Of a DNA stretch of 64,000 nucleotides, positions 1 to 12,693 are shown in pieces. The DNA is taken from the NCBI GenBank assembly GCA_027625915.1, contig JANTQA010000008.1, forward strand, positions 2,869,001-2,933,000, in the 5' to 3' direction. The stretch comes from Anaeramoeba flamelloides (Eukaryota > Metamonada > Anaeramoebidae). A model generated the notes under the pieces. The model had not been told where the DNA came from, ran no database searches, and saw only the letters and a list, made by a program, of their open reading frames with translations. A program made the position numbers and the translations under genes. Positions within the stretch are counted from its first letter, which is position 1, and each line of letters starts with the position of its first letter.

Positions 1-5
1 GACAG
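1..5 (+). other. Possible end of an upstream RALGAPB exon
   Basis: The window opens with GACAG followed by GTAACC, which reads as an exon end and 5' splice site. If real, it is the exon before 1,079 and the intron is 6-1,078. Only five bases are visible, so this rests on the donor match alone. Confidence 0.2.
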
Positions 6-238
6 GTAACCCTTCTTGTTTCGTTTTAAAAAAGGGAAATATTGGTTTAAAATATACACCTTCTGATGTATATTTTATAGATTTACTCTTTGATTAATTT
101 CAAAGATCTATTTGAACACCTTTCTTGTTTCAAAATATAATATAAAAAAAAAAACAAAAATTGAATCAAAATAATGTTCAAAAAATTGAAAATTTTAAAG
201 ATTCAACTCTAATTTACATTTATTCTATGTTCAAAAAT

Positions 239-827
239 AAGGTATTTCCAAAAAATTGGGGTATTTTTATTTTATATTTCATAAAAATATTCTCTTTGGA
301 ATTATTTCTAATGGTAAATTAGTAATATAAAATTCAGAAGAATACTACTACTAATTGAATCAGGACCTATTGGTGTGTATTTCAAAATATATTCATTGAA
401 AATATTTCCAAAAATTAAAAAAATTTACACTTTTTTGGAGAAAATGAGTGTACGATTAATTTCAATAAAAAACTGGAAATATGAAAAGAGCAAAAAATGA
501 TTTTTTAAACCATAAAATGCAGTTATAAGTTTTTCCCTTCAATTGGAAAATTTATCAAGATTAATCCCCTTCTGGAAAAATTTTTTTTTTACAATCAAAA
601 AGAAGAAAATAATCACCAATTTTAACATATAAAAAATATAATATAAAATTGAGAACAGAAACTTGATATCTTTAATTAAAGTAGTGTTTTATATTTAAAC
701 AAATTAAATTATTATGAAGAATCAATTAATGATGTTTAACTAATTTTGCATAATTAAATAGTTTTATGAAGACTGAGTATAATAGAGATATTTCAAAATA
801 AATTTGCCCCACTTTTTTGGAAATAAC
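239..827. mobile_element. MITE family 1, copy A (TA-targeting, Tc1/mariner-like ends)
   Basis: The segment starts TAAGGTATTTCCAAAAAATT and ends with the inverted form (CCCCACTTTTTTGGAAATAA). It is about 590 bp long and aligns along its length with 21,916-22,503 (same length, same internal blocks such as AAACTGGAAATATG and GCAGTTATA) and, reversed, with 50,303-51,050. It has no coding capacity of its own. It sits in the presumed RALGAPB intron, between a likely donor at 6 and the acceptor at 1,078. Confidence 0.75.
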
Positions 828-1078
828 TTCTTGTTATTAATAATATTTTTATTTCAAAGACTCAATATCTTGTTGCCCTCAAAATAAATATTTTTTCCGT
901 AATCTTATCACTATTAAAAATTTGAAAGATTATACAAAATCACTTTTAAACTCCCAAATTTTTATCCACACTTTTTTTTAAAATGATTATAATAGTTTGC
1001 TTAATTTATTAATGATTAAAATTTAGACTAATTAAAAAATTGCTTTTTTTTTTTTTTTTGTATTATTCTTTTTCATAG

Positions 1079-4000
1079 TTATTATTTGAACTTTGGCTTT
1101 CTTCAAAAACTAAAGATATTTCAATGTGGAACAGATTACTTTTTTTATTTACTAGTTGGAAAAAATACCAAGAAACGGTTCTGCAATGGACAGCAACTAC
1201 ATATGGCCTTAGTAATTGTGTTATTCAGATGTTATATGGGCCAAGTGAAGGTACTGATGATATCACAATTTTACTGTAAGAGATTTTTTTAATATTTATT
1301 TCCTTCTCATTATTTTATTCTCTTCATTAGAACGAAAAAATTAAATTGAAAATTTCAATTATTAAAGGCATATATAATTTAATTGAAATTTTATTATTGT
1401 TAATACAGTTTATATTCAATATAATTAGAATTAAATACCTTCAAATTTTTGAAAATATATTGAGATTTTCTTTTAGTTAGTAATACAATTTTTAAAAAAC
1501 ACTCTACTTAATAAAAAGTGTGGACTTTTTTGAGGTAAAAAATGTTTAGATAACTTAAAAAATACATTTTATTTAAATGAAGTTTTCAAGATACAAACTT
1601 TCAGAGATAATAAATAATAACGTTTTTTATTGGTTCGATTTGGAAACAATCACTTTGTTATGTTACGAGTTTGGCCAAGAAAGAACGAGAAATATGATAT
1701 TGTTCGAAGTGATATAAGATGATATTGAGGAGTTTGAAGTACGAAGATTAATATTCACATATCACTAGAACAATATCATTATTTTGAGTCTGGAAGGAGA
1801 ACCAAAACGAGGAATTATAACTGGTGATTTTTGAACAAATGAAATAATATGAGATACGATTTATTTTTTGAACTTAGGATCTAACTCTACAGAATAATAA
1901 ACAAACAAACTTAACAAATTTAACCAATTAAAAACTAATTTGTTATTTTTAAATGATACTTTGAAGAACTCATTTTTCAAAGGATCTTTTTCTCCCAATT
2001 GAGTTTTTGAAAACATTAAAGTTAAATATTACATTTTTATATCATTGGGGATAAAAACTTGATTTGAAATCCCACAGAGACAAAATAGATCATCAAACTT
2101 TTCAATAAGCCTCTATCTCCCCTTTTATTTCACGATTGACAAGAAGCATCCGAAGGTGATCAAACATAAAAACCTGCACGCATCTATTGTGTGTTCCTAA
2201 CAATAACTGATATTGAGCTTTCCTATAAAATTTCTTAACTTGAGGTAGTAAAATAAAATATTTTTTTCTTTATTTTGTAAATATGTTTTTTTCTCTTTTA
2301 CAATATCTTCTATTAATGGTCTCTTTTCTCTTTTTCCAAAGAAAAAAGAGATCAAACGGTTTTTTTATTTTTTAAAAATGATATTGATTTTCTTTCAAAA
2401 CTAAAAACAACAATGTTGATTTTAGACATTGTTTTTAAACAAAGAAAGTTAATTTATTCAATTTCCAACCTTTATGAGAAAATTGAAGGACTTTTTTTTT
2501 TTGTGTTCTATTGAACAAATAATTGGGTTCCTTGAACCAAATTAATTTTTCAATATCTTAAATCCTTTTGCAGGTCAATCTTTTGGGATTTATGAGATTA
2601 ACAACGTTGGCAAAAAAATTGGTTAAACTCTTCTAAAATAACTTTAAATAACATTTTTAAAAGTCCATTTTAATAGTAAAATACTTCTTATATTACTTTG
2701 TTAGAAATGGAAAAACAAAGATCAGAAAATATACAAACTTTTACTAATAACTAAAGAATTTTCCAAAATCTTTCCACAGTGACTACAATACTATTCTAAA
2801 CTTTTCAGTGAAAAAATCACTTTCTTATCAGTAGTTGTCTAAAATTATATACTTTGTTTTTTTTACAAATAAAAAGTTTGAGTTAAAAAATAGATATATA
2901 ACTTTTTTATTCATTAATTTTTTTTCATTTTCTTGTACTATTGTTTTGTTTTTATTTTATAATTTTTTTTTTCAAAATTGGTATATCTCAAATTAATTAT
3001 ACCTTCTAAAATAAATAATGCAATAACATCATAAACAATAATATAATAATTCTAATACAATAGCCCACCAACTGATGAAGTTAAATTTGAACCATCAACA
3101 TTTATTTTAGATAATGAAACGCTGGTATTCTTTTTTTATAAAACACTCCGTAAGATCTTTCCAACATCCATCTTTTTCGATTATTTATTTTAAAATAATT
3201 ATTAATTTTTAAAATAACTATGATTTTTTAAAAAAACTATTACTTAAAGAAAATTTAAAAAATTTCTTTTTTTTTGAATTTATCCTTATATGTATTCATT
3301 TAAAATATTTACCAAACTAATATTAATAAACAACTTACTAAAATATAGATTTAATTGGAAATCCAAATACTTTACGAAATCCGAGAATATTTTTTTTAGC
3401 CATGAACGGAATTAGGGATTTAGTTACCTTATTTACTAGGATTGGTTCTAATATTCCACAAATAAAAAAAACAACTACAACAAAAAAAAGTCGAAAAAAT
3501 TACCCCGATCATCCAAATGGTAATACGATCTTAAATTTATTTGGGCAATGGTTATTTGAATCTGTTGAATTAAATCGTGAAGGTTTTGAAGAAGGGACTG
3601 AATGTGCGTATAGCACGTTATCAGAAATTTTCATGCTACCACAAAAGACGAGGTTTAAAAAAATTTATACGACATCCTTTTACGAGTCTATAATTACTGC
3701 ATTTGAAAATGAAGAAAAATATGGAAGATCGATCGCTGCAATATTATTTTACACTTCAAACATCTTTACATCAGAGCTAGATGGAGTCTATATCCTGATA
3801 CCATTTTATTTACATTGGATATCAGAAATATTAATTAAGCAGCATTTACCAAAAAATTGTGCAATCCGTCCAGAATTATTGAGAAGGTCTTGTTTATCCA
3901 TTTTGAATACTTTAATATGCCTACCAAAATATTTTACAGAATTAGAATTTGAAAAGGAATTCACCTCATCAAGCATTTTAAAGAATTTTAGATACAAAAC

Positions 4001-6155
4001 ATTTAACGGTATGCAGCAATTGATCATCAATTTAATAATCCAAGGGTTTGTAAGCGAAGAAGACCCAACTAATGCGTGCAAATTTTTTTGGACTTTTTCA
4101 ATTTATTTATTTGAAATGAAAGATACCAAATTAACGTTTGCGCCAAAATTATATAATTGTTTAATAGATGTTATTTCTGATCATGAAGAAATAAAAAAAC
4201 AAAAATGGCCCATTTGGGTAATCGAATGTGCTTTATCTGTCTTGAAAAGTTGCTCGGTGTTAACAGAAATTCTCATGAAAAAAAATCCAAATATTATTCC
4301 AAACATGGTTAAACAATTACTGATCCGAATACATCAAATGATTTTGGATCCAAATAATGTACCAATGGATATCCATAATGAATCAATAGTTTGTAAAATT
4401 TTTGAAGTCATAGGAGACCACATTATTCTTGGTAAATGGGCCTTAGAAAACAATGCCTTAATGGACCAATTAATTGAATTAATTGAATTGTCAATTAGCG
4501 ATCCTCAATTTGTGAAAAAAAAAAAAAATAAACAAATAACTGGCCAAACTAAAAAAATTAAAAATTCCGCTTTACAATTATTTTCCAGAATCTTATGCCA
4601 GGCAGGCACTTTGCCAATTGAAACGAAAATTAATAATATTTCTTCATTGGTTAACGAAAAGGAATTAATGGATTATTTTAACATTTCGCAATTAGAATTG
4701 AAAAAGAGACTGAGATATTTATCGTTAAATAATAACAAATTAATACTTTTATTTGAAGAGCCGAATAACGATGGCAACAGCAATGATAATGATAATAAGG
4801 AAATGGAGGATTTGCTTTCAGTGGAAAATCGAGATGAAAAGAAAACATTGCTACTGATTAGAGATTCCAATGGGAAATATTGCTGGAGATTAAGATTTAG
4901 ATCTTTACCAATTGGCTTTATCAAGCGTGAGGTGAATAAGGAAAACTTGCATTATTGGGAAGGTGATCCTCGACCCCCAATTTATAAAGCATTTACTCCT
5001 TTCTCTGAAACTGAAGAAAATGAAGAAAATATTAAATTTAATCGAGATCAAATTAATTTTGATTTCTTCACTAATAATGAACAATTGCAATATGATTGTT
5101 TGAATCATTCAATGGGATTTGAACATAGACTAGAGGAAGTTTATAGATTTACCGAAGAAGAAACCAAAAAAATTGAAATAAAAGTTACTCCTCCAAAAAA
5201 TAAATTTGCATGTAATGATCATCAAAATTTAGAAAGCCAAAAGAAAGAGAAAGAGGGAATGGAATTGGAAATTGAGAAAGAAGAGGGCGGAGAAAGGGGA
5301 ACTGGGAAAGGGAAAAAAAAACCCGAACATTCGAATAAATCTTATTTTAATTCCGCTCGTTTCTTTTTAACTGCCATGGGGTTAATTAAATTAGAAAATG
5401 AAGAAAATGTAGAATATTTAGACGAGAACACGAAATTGATAGATAATTTAAAACAATTCGATCAAAGTTATAGCAGAAATACGCATACATTTAGTGTAAT
5501 TTATATGAAGAAAGGGCAAAATAGAGTGAAAAATATTGATAACATATATAAGAATCAAACCTCAAGCAAAGATTTCCAAAAGTTTGTTACGGAATTGGGT
5601 TGGTTAATTAATTTAGAAAAGCATAAAGGGTTCAAAGGAAGGTTAGATCATAATAAATCAGGAAAATTTGTCCCTTATTTTGCCGATAAATCAAATGAAA
5701 TTATTTATCATGTATCAACAATGTTAAAATTTGAGCAAAATAACATTGAACAAAAAAAGCTTTTATTAAGCCAAAATTATATCACAATCGCTTGGATTGA
5801 AGACAGTAGAAGATGGAATCCAAAGACAATCAGATCAAATCATAATTCAGTTTTTATCATCATCCGCCCTCATTACTCGGGACTATATAAAATTGAAATC
5901 GAAAATTTCTCCAAAACAACCAACGTGGAAGGTCCTTTAGAAAATAATTCCTTTTTAAGCAGACATATTCTGGCAGAATTGGTTAGACTTACAGCAGTAT
6001 CCTTAGATAATTCTGGGTTCTTTTTAGAAAATGATAATAATAATCCTAAAAGCATTCGTAAACAGAAATTAAATCAATTGGTGAACCAATTTAAATTAAA
6101 TTTAAATGTTAAAGATTTTTATTCAAAAACTTTTTCTAATGTTTGGGAAAAATAA
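1079..6155 (+). CDS. RALGAPB: Ral GTPase-activating protein subunit beta, 3' part (three exons)
   Basis: RalGAP-beta is the non-catalytic partner of RalGAP-alpha in the tuberin-like complex that switches off Ral/Rheb-type GTPases at membranes. Proposed exons are 1,079-1,275, 3,064-3,149 and 3,349-6,155; GTAAGA donors at 1,276 and 3,150 and TAG acceptors fit phases 2 and 1, and the joined length is exactly 1,030 codons. The ATG at 3,402 is not the start: the frame is open upstream and conserved to 3,349. Recognisable family blocks recalled from human RALGAPB: LFELWL and LYGPSEG in exon 1, IFFLAMNGI at the start of exon 3, LFGQWLF about 45 residues later, VIYMKKGQ, ELGWLINLEKHKGFKG (start of the Rap_GAP fold), IIRPHYSGLYKIEIENF and a C-terminal IRKQKLNQLV. 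At the GAP asparagine-thumb site there is SQNYITIAW, so the catalytic Asn context is not conserved, as in animal beta subunits. A Lys/Glu-rich insert lies near 5,230-5,330. The N-terminal third is missing from the window. Confidence 0.9.
1276..3063 (+). other. RALGAPB intron, 1.8 kb, no recognised gene
   Basis: It begins GTAAGAG and ends ACAATAG. Inside, about 1,640-1,830 is less A/T-rich and looks like decayed coding sequence with many stops; I could not name it. A short open stretch at 2,780-2,831 with a good upstream acceptor (TTTCCACAG) and a GTAGTT donor is also phase-compatible as a 17-codon micro-exon, but animal RalGAP-beta has no room for it, so I leave it out. Confidence 0.5.
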
Positions 6156-6388
6156 AAATAGTAGCAAATTTATTTTTATTGTTTTCATTTTTTTTTTTTT
6201 TTTTTTTAAGAAAGTATCCTATTTTAATCTTTTTCTTATCTTATCAATTTTATTATTCATTAAAATTTTTTTCAAAAATAGAAATTAAGTATTTCGAAAA
6301 TAAAGAATTAAAAGTAAAAAAAAAAAAAATATCTAATAGTATTTTTTCGTTTTTTGGATTTTTTAAGACATTTTTTCTCTTATGATTT

Positions 6389-7246
6389 ATTATAATTATT
6401 ATTTAGATATAAAGGGTATTTGAAATATTCTTGGGTAGACCCGAAAATGGAAAAAACTTGAAAATTTATAATATTTTCAAAACATTTTTTGAAGAACTTC
6501 AGACAAACCTAAAATGTTCCGTGATCAATGTTTATGATAAAATAATAATTTTAATTTTAAACAAAAAGCTTTGTTTTTTAAAATTTTTACCTTTAAATTG
6601 TAGAAAAATTTTTTAGCTTTTTTTTTGGGTTATATTGATACATTTCGATATTTTAGTACATGTCAGAGTAAGAGAATATATATTCCGGGGTATCTTAGGT
6701 ATGGATTGTTTTGAGTTTGGTAGACTTGGTATAGTGTGTTCAGTTAGATGAAAAAAAAAAAAAATGTCTTTTAGGTGATGGGGGGTTAAAGGAGTTTGGT
6801 TTGGATCATCTTGTGTAGCGTAGTGAATATGTGTTGTACAATCAAAAAAACTCTTTATGAATTACATTTAAGATTACAAAAAATGAGGCAATGATAGATA
6901 ATTAGAAATTCTTTTTACAATGATATTTTTTCCAATCTGTTAATCCCATTTTACAATGATTAGAAAAGTTACAGATTTTTAAGATAGATATTCTTTTCAC
7001 ATGAAATATGTTGAAAACTATTCCTCAAAATTTTTATGTTATCACATTTTATATTTTCAGCGGCAAAAAAATATTCTACAATAAAAATTGATTTTTGCTA
7101 TTAAACTGGGTAGTATGGTATTTGATTTTCTTAGAAATATTTGAAATTTTGTATTGAAAATGTTGAAAATTTTTTTATGTATTATCTATTTTCGGGATAA
7201 CCCAAGAATTTTTCGTATACCCTTTATATCTAAATAATAATTATAA
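6389..7246. mobile_element. 858-bp element with about 55-bp terminal inverted repeats
   Basis: The left end reads TTATAATTATTATTTAGATA then TAAAGGGTAT..GAA..ATTCTTGGGT..CCCGAAAAT; the right end (7,190-7,246) is its inverse with a few mismatches. The interior contains a G-rich island (about 6,615-6,845) unlike the rest of the region, whose minus strand is open for about 80 codons but matches nothing I recognise. It lies between RALGAPB and the TWD40-2 gene. Probably a non-autonomous DNA transposon of unassigned superfamily. Confidence 0.75.
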
Positions 7247-10200
7247 TACCCTTTAATAAAAAAAAAAATCTTATCGAATAAATTATATTGGTAATACTAT
7301 ATTAAAATCATTAAATAATACAAAGTTTATACCATTAATAAATCTTTGTTGAATGTTTATAGATTATTTTATTTTAATAATAAAAGGAAAAAAAAAAATT
7401 AAATCAAAAATTAAATTAAATATATAAAATTATTATTCAATTTGGATTAAAACCCGATAAAGTTAAAATGCTTGTATCAAAATATTAAAAAAATACAATT
7501 CAATGTTTGGATATTTATTTAGATAAAATCTCTTAGAGAATTGATAATGTAAAGATATAGAAAGAAATATATAACCTCTAAAAAAATTATATAATAAAAG
7601 TTCTCTGAATACTGGTTTAAAAATCAATTATTATAATCTCTATAATAAGCTAAGTATCAATATATGGGTTATAAATCTATATTTTTATAGAAAAAAATTG
7701 AAATTGTTTAAATTCTTGTATTAATTCATGTATTACTGGAATAGGTAAAATTAACCGAAATAAACCAATTCTTATTTCTAAAACAGAATTTAATATTAAA
7801 AATATTTTAATTTTTGTAAATATAAATAAAAAATAAATTCAAAGTTAAATTAAAAATCATTAAATTTATCTCTGTCTTTTTTAGAAAAAATAATACAACA
7901 CAATAAACGAATTAATAATACAATTAAGTAGAATTCAAAAGAACTAATCAAGAGTGTAAGGAAATATTGAATTATAATTATAAAGAGTTGCAGAATTATA
8001 ACATTTGGAAGTTGTGTTAGGTTTTTTTTTAATTTTTGAAATAAAAAGAAAATTTTTGAAATTGTCTTTTTATTCTTAAAAGTAAATAAAACTGGCATTC
8101 TACAACACTTAAAGTAACTTGACAAAAATTTTTCACAATAATTAAAAAACAAAAAAATATTATTTCAAACTCAAAAAAAAAAAGTTATTGACAAGTTTAA
8201 TCATTCCAAAATACAGGGTATTGAGAAATTGCTTAAATTAATATTACTATGTACATAATAAAAATTCAAATTAATTTTTTAAATGATGTTTAAAATATAA
8301 ATAAATTATAAATTTTTAAAAAATTAAAAAAAAATTAGATCTTTCCATCTAATGTACAATATAGATTAAGATTTCAAAACAAATTACAGTCAGTTTCACT
8401 TTTAAGGCACAAACTTTCAACGAAATTTAAGGCACAAAAAAAATCTCAAATTAAGGCACAAAATTCAAATTCTAGTAAAATATTTTGTAAAAAATAAAAT
8501 TCAAAATTTTATACCTTAATTTGAGATTTTTTTTGTGCCTTAAATTTCGTTGAAAGTTTGTGCCTTAAAAGTGAAACTGAGTGTACATGAAATAAATCTT
8601 AATGAAATAATTTTAAACTGTGATAGTCTGATATTATTTTTATTTATTAATAATTTTAAAAATCCATAATTACACATGTAAATTTCTGAAAGAAAATTGA
8701 AATATAAGTAACTTATAGAGAATAATTTATACATTTTTCTATAATAAAAAAAAATAAAAAAATAATACTAATATTAAAGATAATGTTTAATTTACAATAT
8801 CAATGAAATAAAAAATAAAAATTAACAATCAAAAATTAAAAAAATACTGTGTTCTGATATTTTGGAGAGAGTATAATCATAAAAATAATTTTCATAAATT
8901 TATAGAAATCTCTATTTAAAATATTGATCAATTAATTACTAGATATACATAAACTTGTTTTATTTGGTGTTTTCTCTATAAAATACCACAAATATAATTA
9001 GAGGCCAATCATTCAAAAAAAATCCAGGGTGGAAACAATAAAGATTATGAAATAAATAAATTAATAAATTTTAAAAAAAAAATCATAATTATTTTCAATT
9101 TGAAGGAAATTGTAGTATTTTTTGATTAAACTAAATTAATTGTTTTCGAATTTTCATTTGGATTAACTATGCTGTTTGTTTACTTTGTTTATGTATATAT
9201 AAAAAGAAACAAATATTGTTTTTATTGTAAACTGGGGGGTCTATTAATTTCTCTTAATACTGTTATTTAGATGGAAATTTTTTATTTTTAAAAGAATATT
9301 TCAAAATTTTTCTTTTTATTTCTTATATTAAAAAAAAAACGAAGTTAGTTTTTCAATAATTTAAAAGAATTGAGTAAAATTAAAAAATTTTATTATATCA
9401 TTAAGAATTCTGGAAAAGTCAAGTACTTGACGGAGATCTATTTCACTTGATAACATTTTCCTAATTTCTAATTTTTTTTTTTAGTGATTTAATTATAAAA
9501 AAAACTTCTCTTGATCATTAAATCAAGGATAAATAAATAAAGAATCTGTATTTTACATAATTTCAAAGATATTAATCGTTATTATTTTTTTTATTGGATT
9601 TATTCTTAGATAGAAAATTTTTGAAATTTTATATACTATGGGTTGTCCTAAATTTTATTAATATTAATGCTCAAATTAAAACGAAATAGAAAATTACAAG
9701 ATATTTAAAAGAAATTTATTCTAGGCCTCTTTAAAATAAAAGAAATTTCACCATTGGAAAATAAATATAATTACCAAAATGAGTTTCAATTTTGATATTT
9801 TTTTTTTATTAGCTTATTTCTCTGAAATTTAAAATATAAAAAGAGCAAAAGTAATATTTTTCCTCTATTAGTTTATATAAATTCTTTGATCGGTTAGAAC
9901 TTTCAGTCTAGTTTTCAATAAATTAGAACTTTCGATTTCGCTGATTATAGTGATGAAACCTTTCCCTTATAAAAAAATTTTTTTTTCAACAAAAATTTAG
10001 AACTATTTTACAAGTTCTGATGATTAACCAAACTTAAAATTACATTGAATAATAACCCAGGGGTTTATTAAAAAATAAAGCTAAAGGATTCTTTCAATTG
10101 ACAAATCAATCATTTTTTTAAAAATTTCTTAATTGAACAAACAAAAAACAAATTTTGTTTTAAATAAACACCTCTTCTCACTTTAAGTTCTCTGAAATAA

Positions 10201-10248
10201 TTTGTTTTGTTTGATTGTTTTGTCTGAAATAATACAAAAGATCTTGTT
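7247..10248. other. Intergenic region, 3 kb, no gene seen
   Basis: Apart from the fold-back element at 8,385-8,585 and a degenerate piece of the CAAGTGC/CTAGG repeat near 9,395-9,455 (TTCTGGAAAAGTCAAGTACT), this stretch is A/T-rich sequence with only short random reading frames. Confidence 0.5.
8385..8585. mobile_element. 201-bp fold-back MITE with about 72-bp near-perfect arms
   Basis: The arms carry CAGTCAGTTTCACTTTTAAG then GGCACAAACTTTCAACG and two more AAGGCACAAA units, and repeat in inverse with essentially one or two differences. Both outer ends are flanked by TA, suggesting a TA target duplication. The arms contain three internal AAGGCACAAA direct repeats. A much older copy lies at 36,775-36,975. 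The near-identity of the arms means either recent insertion or strong hairpin-driven correction. Confidence 0.85.
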
Positions 10249-11212
10249 ATGGAGTTAAAGAAATCATTTGAGCTGTCGAATTTTAATCAATTTTGTTTTC
10301 ATCCAAGGCTGCCCACATTATATGCATCAGATTCACTTCGGATTATTGAATACGATCTTTTCACATCTTCTGTCAGGCGTACTTTTTGGTCTCCTGGTGG
10401 ATCTATTACCAAAATTGTCCATTTTGATAACAGCAACCTTTTAGTTGGCTCAACAGATTCAGGTGCCTTGATCGTGTGGGGCGATCAAGGTGAAGGAATC
10501 CAAACCAAGGTTGAGCCAAACAAAAAAGAAACCAAAAAGCCGATTCAGTGCATGAAAACTGCCCCCGAAGGATGCCGTATTATTTATTTTAATGAATCAA
10601 GTTCAAATATTAATGTTGTGGATCTGAACAAAGCAAAAACAGAAAATTCTGCGTTCAGATATGAAATAAATATTTCCAAAAAGCCAATTATGGACTTGGA
10701 CTGTCACCCAATAAAGCCAATTTGTGTTTGTGTTACAAAAGACGGTCTTGTAAGGTATGAATTTCTTCTAATCCTAAAAATTTTTGTTTTTTATTCTCTT
10801 TTACAATTTTTAATGATTTTTTTGTTTTTTGTTAAAACCAACATAATAATTTGATTAAATATATAAACGTATTATTCCAAAACAGGTTATGGGATTACCA
10901 GCAAAAACAACTTCGATATGTTTTAGACTTTAATGTTATTCAAATAAATACGACAAAAAAATTGAAAAAATCAAGGAGAAAAAAAATGTTTTATTCTTAT
11001 TGCGCAAGATTTACAAGATCAAATCCTGACGTGCTTATTGTTGGTGGAAAATCTGGGTTTGTTTCTGTTTGGGAAGTTTCAAATATGGAGGAGCCTAAAT
11101 TCATTTCCTATTATATCTTCCCTTCAAAATTGGACATTGTAGATATGGGATTTCATTCGTTTTTTGATGAAAGCTTTTTAATACTAAAAGGGGGATCAAT
11201 GTTTGCAGCAAA
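10249..11212 (+). CDS. TWD40-2: TSET/TPLATE coat subunit of TWD40-2 (TTRAY) type: first beta-propeller, exons 1-2
   Basis: TSET is an ancient endocytic coat complex related to COPI and the AP adaptors; its TWD40/TTRAY subunits have two WD40 propellers followed by an alpha-solenoid. Exon 1 (10,249-10,754) ends DGLVR at a GTATGA donor; exon 2 starts at 10,886 after AACAG and restores DGLVRLWDYQ (phase 2). WD-like blocks include CFHPRLPTLYASDSLRIIEY, KKPIMDLDCHPIKPICVC and LIVGGKSGFVSVWEV, which follow the first propeller of Arabidopsis At5g24710 as I recall it. Exon 2 probably ends at 11,212 (GCAGCAAA, then GTTTGA) and is phase-compatible with an exon starting at 15,865. If that join is wrong, the frame runs on to a stop at 11,249. 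A possible exon after TTCTCAG at 11,358 would end quickly in a Lys-rich tail. Neighbour: 15,865-21,146 carries the rest of the same family. Confidence 0.75.
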
Positions 11213-11984
11213 GTTTGATTTTTTTTCCATTTCTTTGTTCCTTTTTTAATTTTTTTTCTACAACGATCGGATCGTCTTTGTTCCTTCTAATTTTCCTAAA
11301 AATATTTTAAAAAAAAAACAAATGACCAAGAAATTTAATCACTCTTGGTTGTTCTCAGGTATCAAAAAAAAAAAAAAAAAAATCCGAAGAATGGATAGCT
11401 TACATTGCATTCTTATTTTAATAAACTTTGACTTTGACAAGTGAAATTTTACTTTTTAAAAAAGAACTTTATTTTATAAATAACACTATTGTTTGTCGGA
11501 AACAAATCTTGAATAAAATTATTAAAATTAAGGTTTAAAAAACATTTCCGTTTTAGTCTTAATTCAGAGATATTGGAACCCAATAATAAATGCCCATAAA
11601 AAATAAAAACAAACAATAATTCGAATAGGTTCCAAAATTAATTTCACAACAATTACTAAAGCAAGATTCAGGGCTTCAAAGAAAGTTTTTACCAACTTTT
11701 CAAAACATTTCGTTTTGGTCTTTTGGAACTTTTCTTTCTTAATAAAGCAAAAAGTTGAGATATGTAAAGAATATAACAAAACCAACTCTTCAGTATTCTA
11801 TTTTACAAAAGTGAAATTGAATTAAAAGAAAAAATTTTTCAAATATTGTGTTATTTTTGTTTTTATATCCTCAGAACTGCTTTAAAAAGATTAAAATATT
11901 ATTTTAAATTTTTCACAAAAACAATTGTTGGAATTTAACGATTTTTTAAAAGGTACGAGTAACCATAAATAAATATAGATATAT

Positions 11985-12693
11985 ATATATAAACTATTTT
12001 TCAAACAAAAGGGCACACCTCTCAAATCGTCAATACCATCGAATTTGATTGTTAATAAGATAATTACTTATTGGTGATTTTCATTTTAATTATTCATTTT
12101 TTCATTTTTTGCTTTTTTTATTTATTTGTGGATATTGAACAGTTGGAAAATGAAAAAAAAGCAAGATAAGTAGAAACCAATTTGGAAATAATATACCTGT
12201 GTATAAATGGAAACAGTTTAAGTTTGATTTCGAATGAGCTAGAAATAGGAATTAAGAAAGACCATTATTGGATTGATGCATGGAACAAAGAAAAGAGAAA
12301 TAAAGAAAAAACATTCCAACAAAATACCAGATGAATTGCCGGTTTATATTGAATATGAGACTTTAAAGAACAAAAGTTTGACGTGTAAAGAATTATCAAT
12401 AACCTGGAAAGAACTTTTTCCCAATTCGCCCTGGTCAAAGGTTTTTATTGGGTTTATAATTTTTTTCATTACATTTTACAAAATGAGATTTCTCATTTCA
12501 AATAAAAGGGCACATCAATTTTTAAAATATTGAATTTTAATTTTTATTGTTTTGTTTTAATGAGTTTTAAAGATTCAGTTGAGTATTTTTTTATGTTTTA
12601 AAGCGTTTCTTAGATTTTAGAATGATACTACAATTAATTTGATTCATTTATGAATAATTCTTAAAATTTTTTGTGCCCTTTTATTTGAAAAAG

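Noticed and set aside
2574-2631. Exon-like stretch after CTTTTGCAG encoding GQSFGIYEINNVGKKI
   Set aside because: Vaguely like a RalGAP block that should come before, not after, the exon at 1,079; order is wrong and phase does not fit.
2780-2832. Possible 17-codon RALGAPB micro-exon
   Set aside because: Splice sites and phase fit, but the insert has no counterpart in known RalGAP-beta proteins and the direct join already matches.
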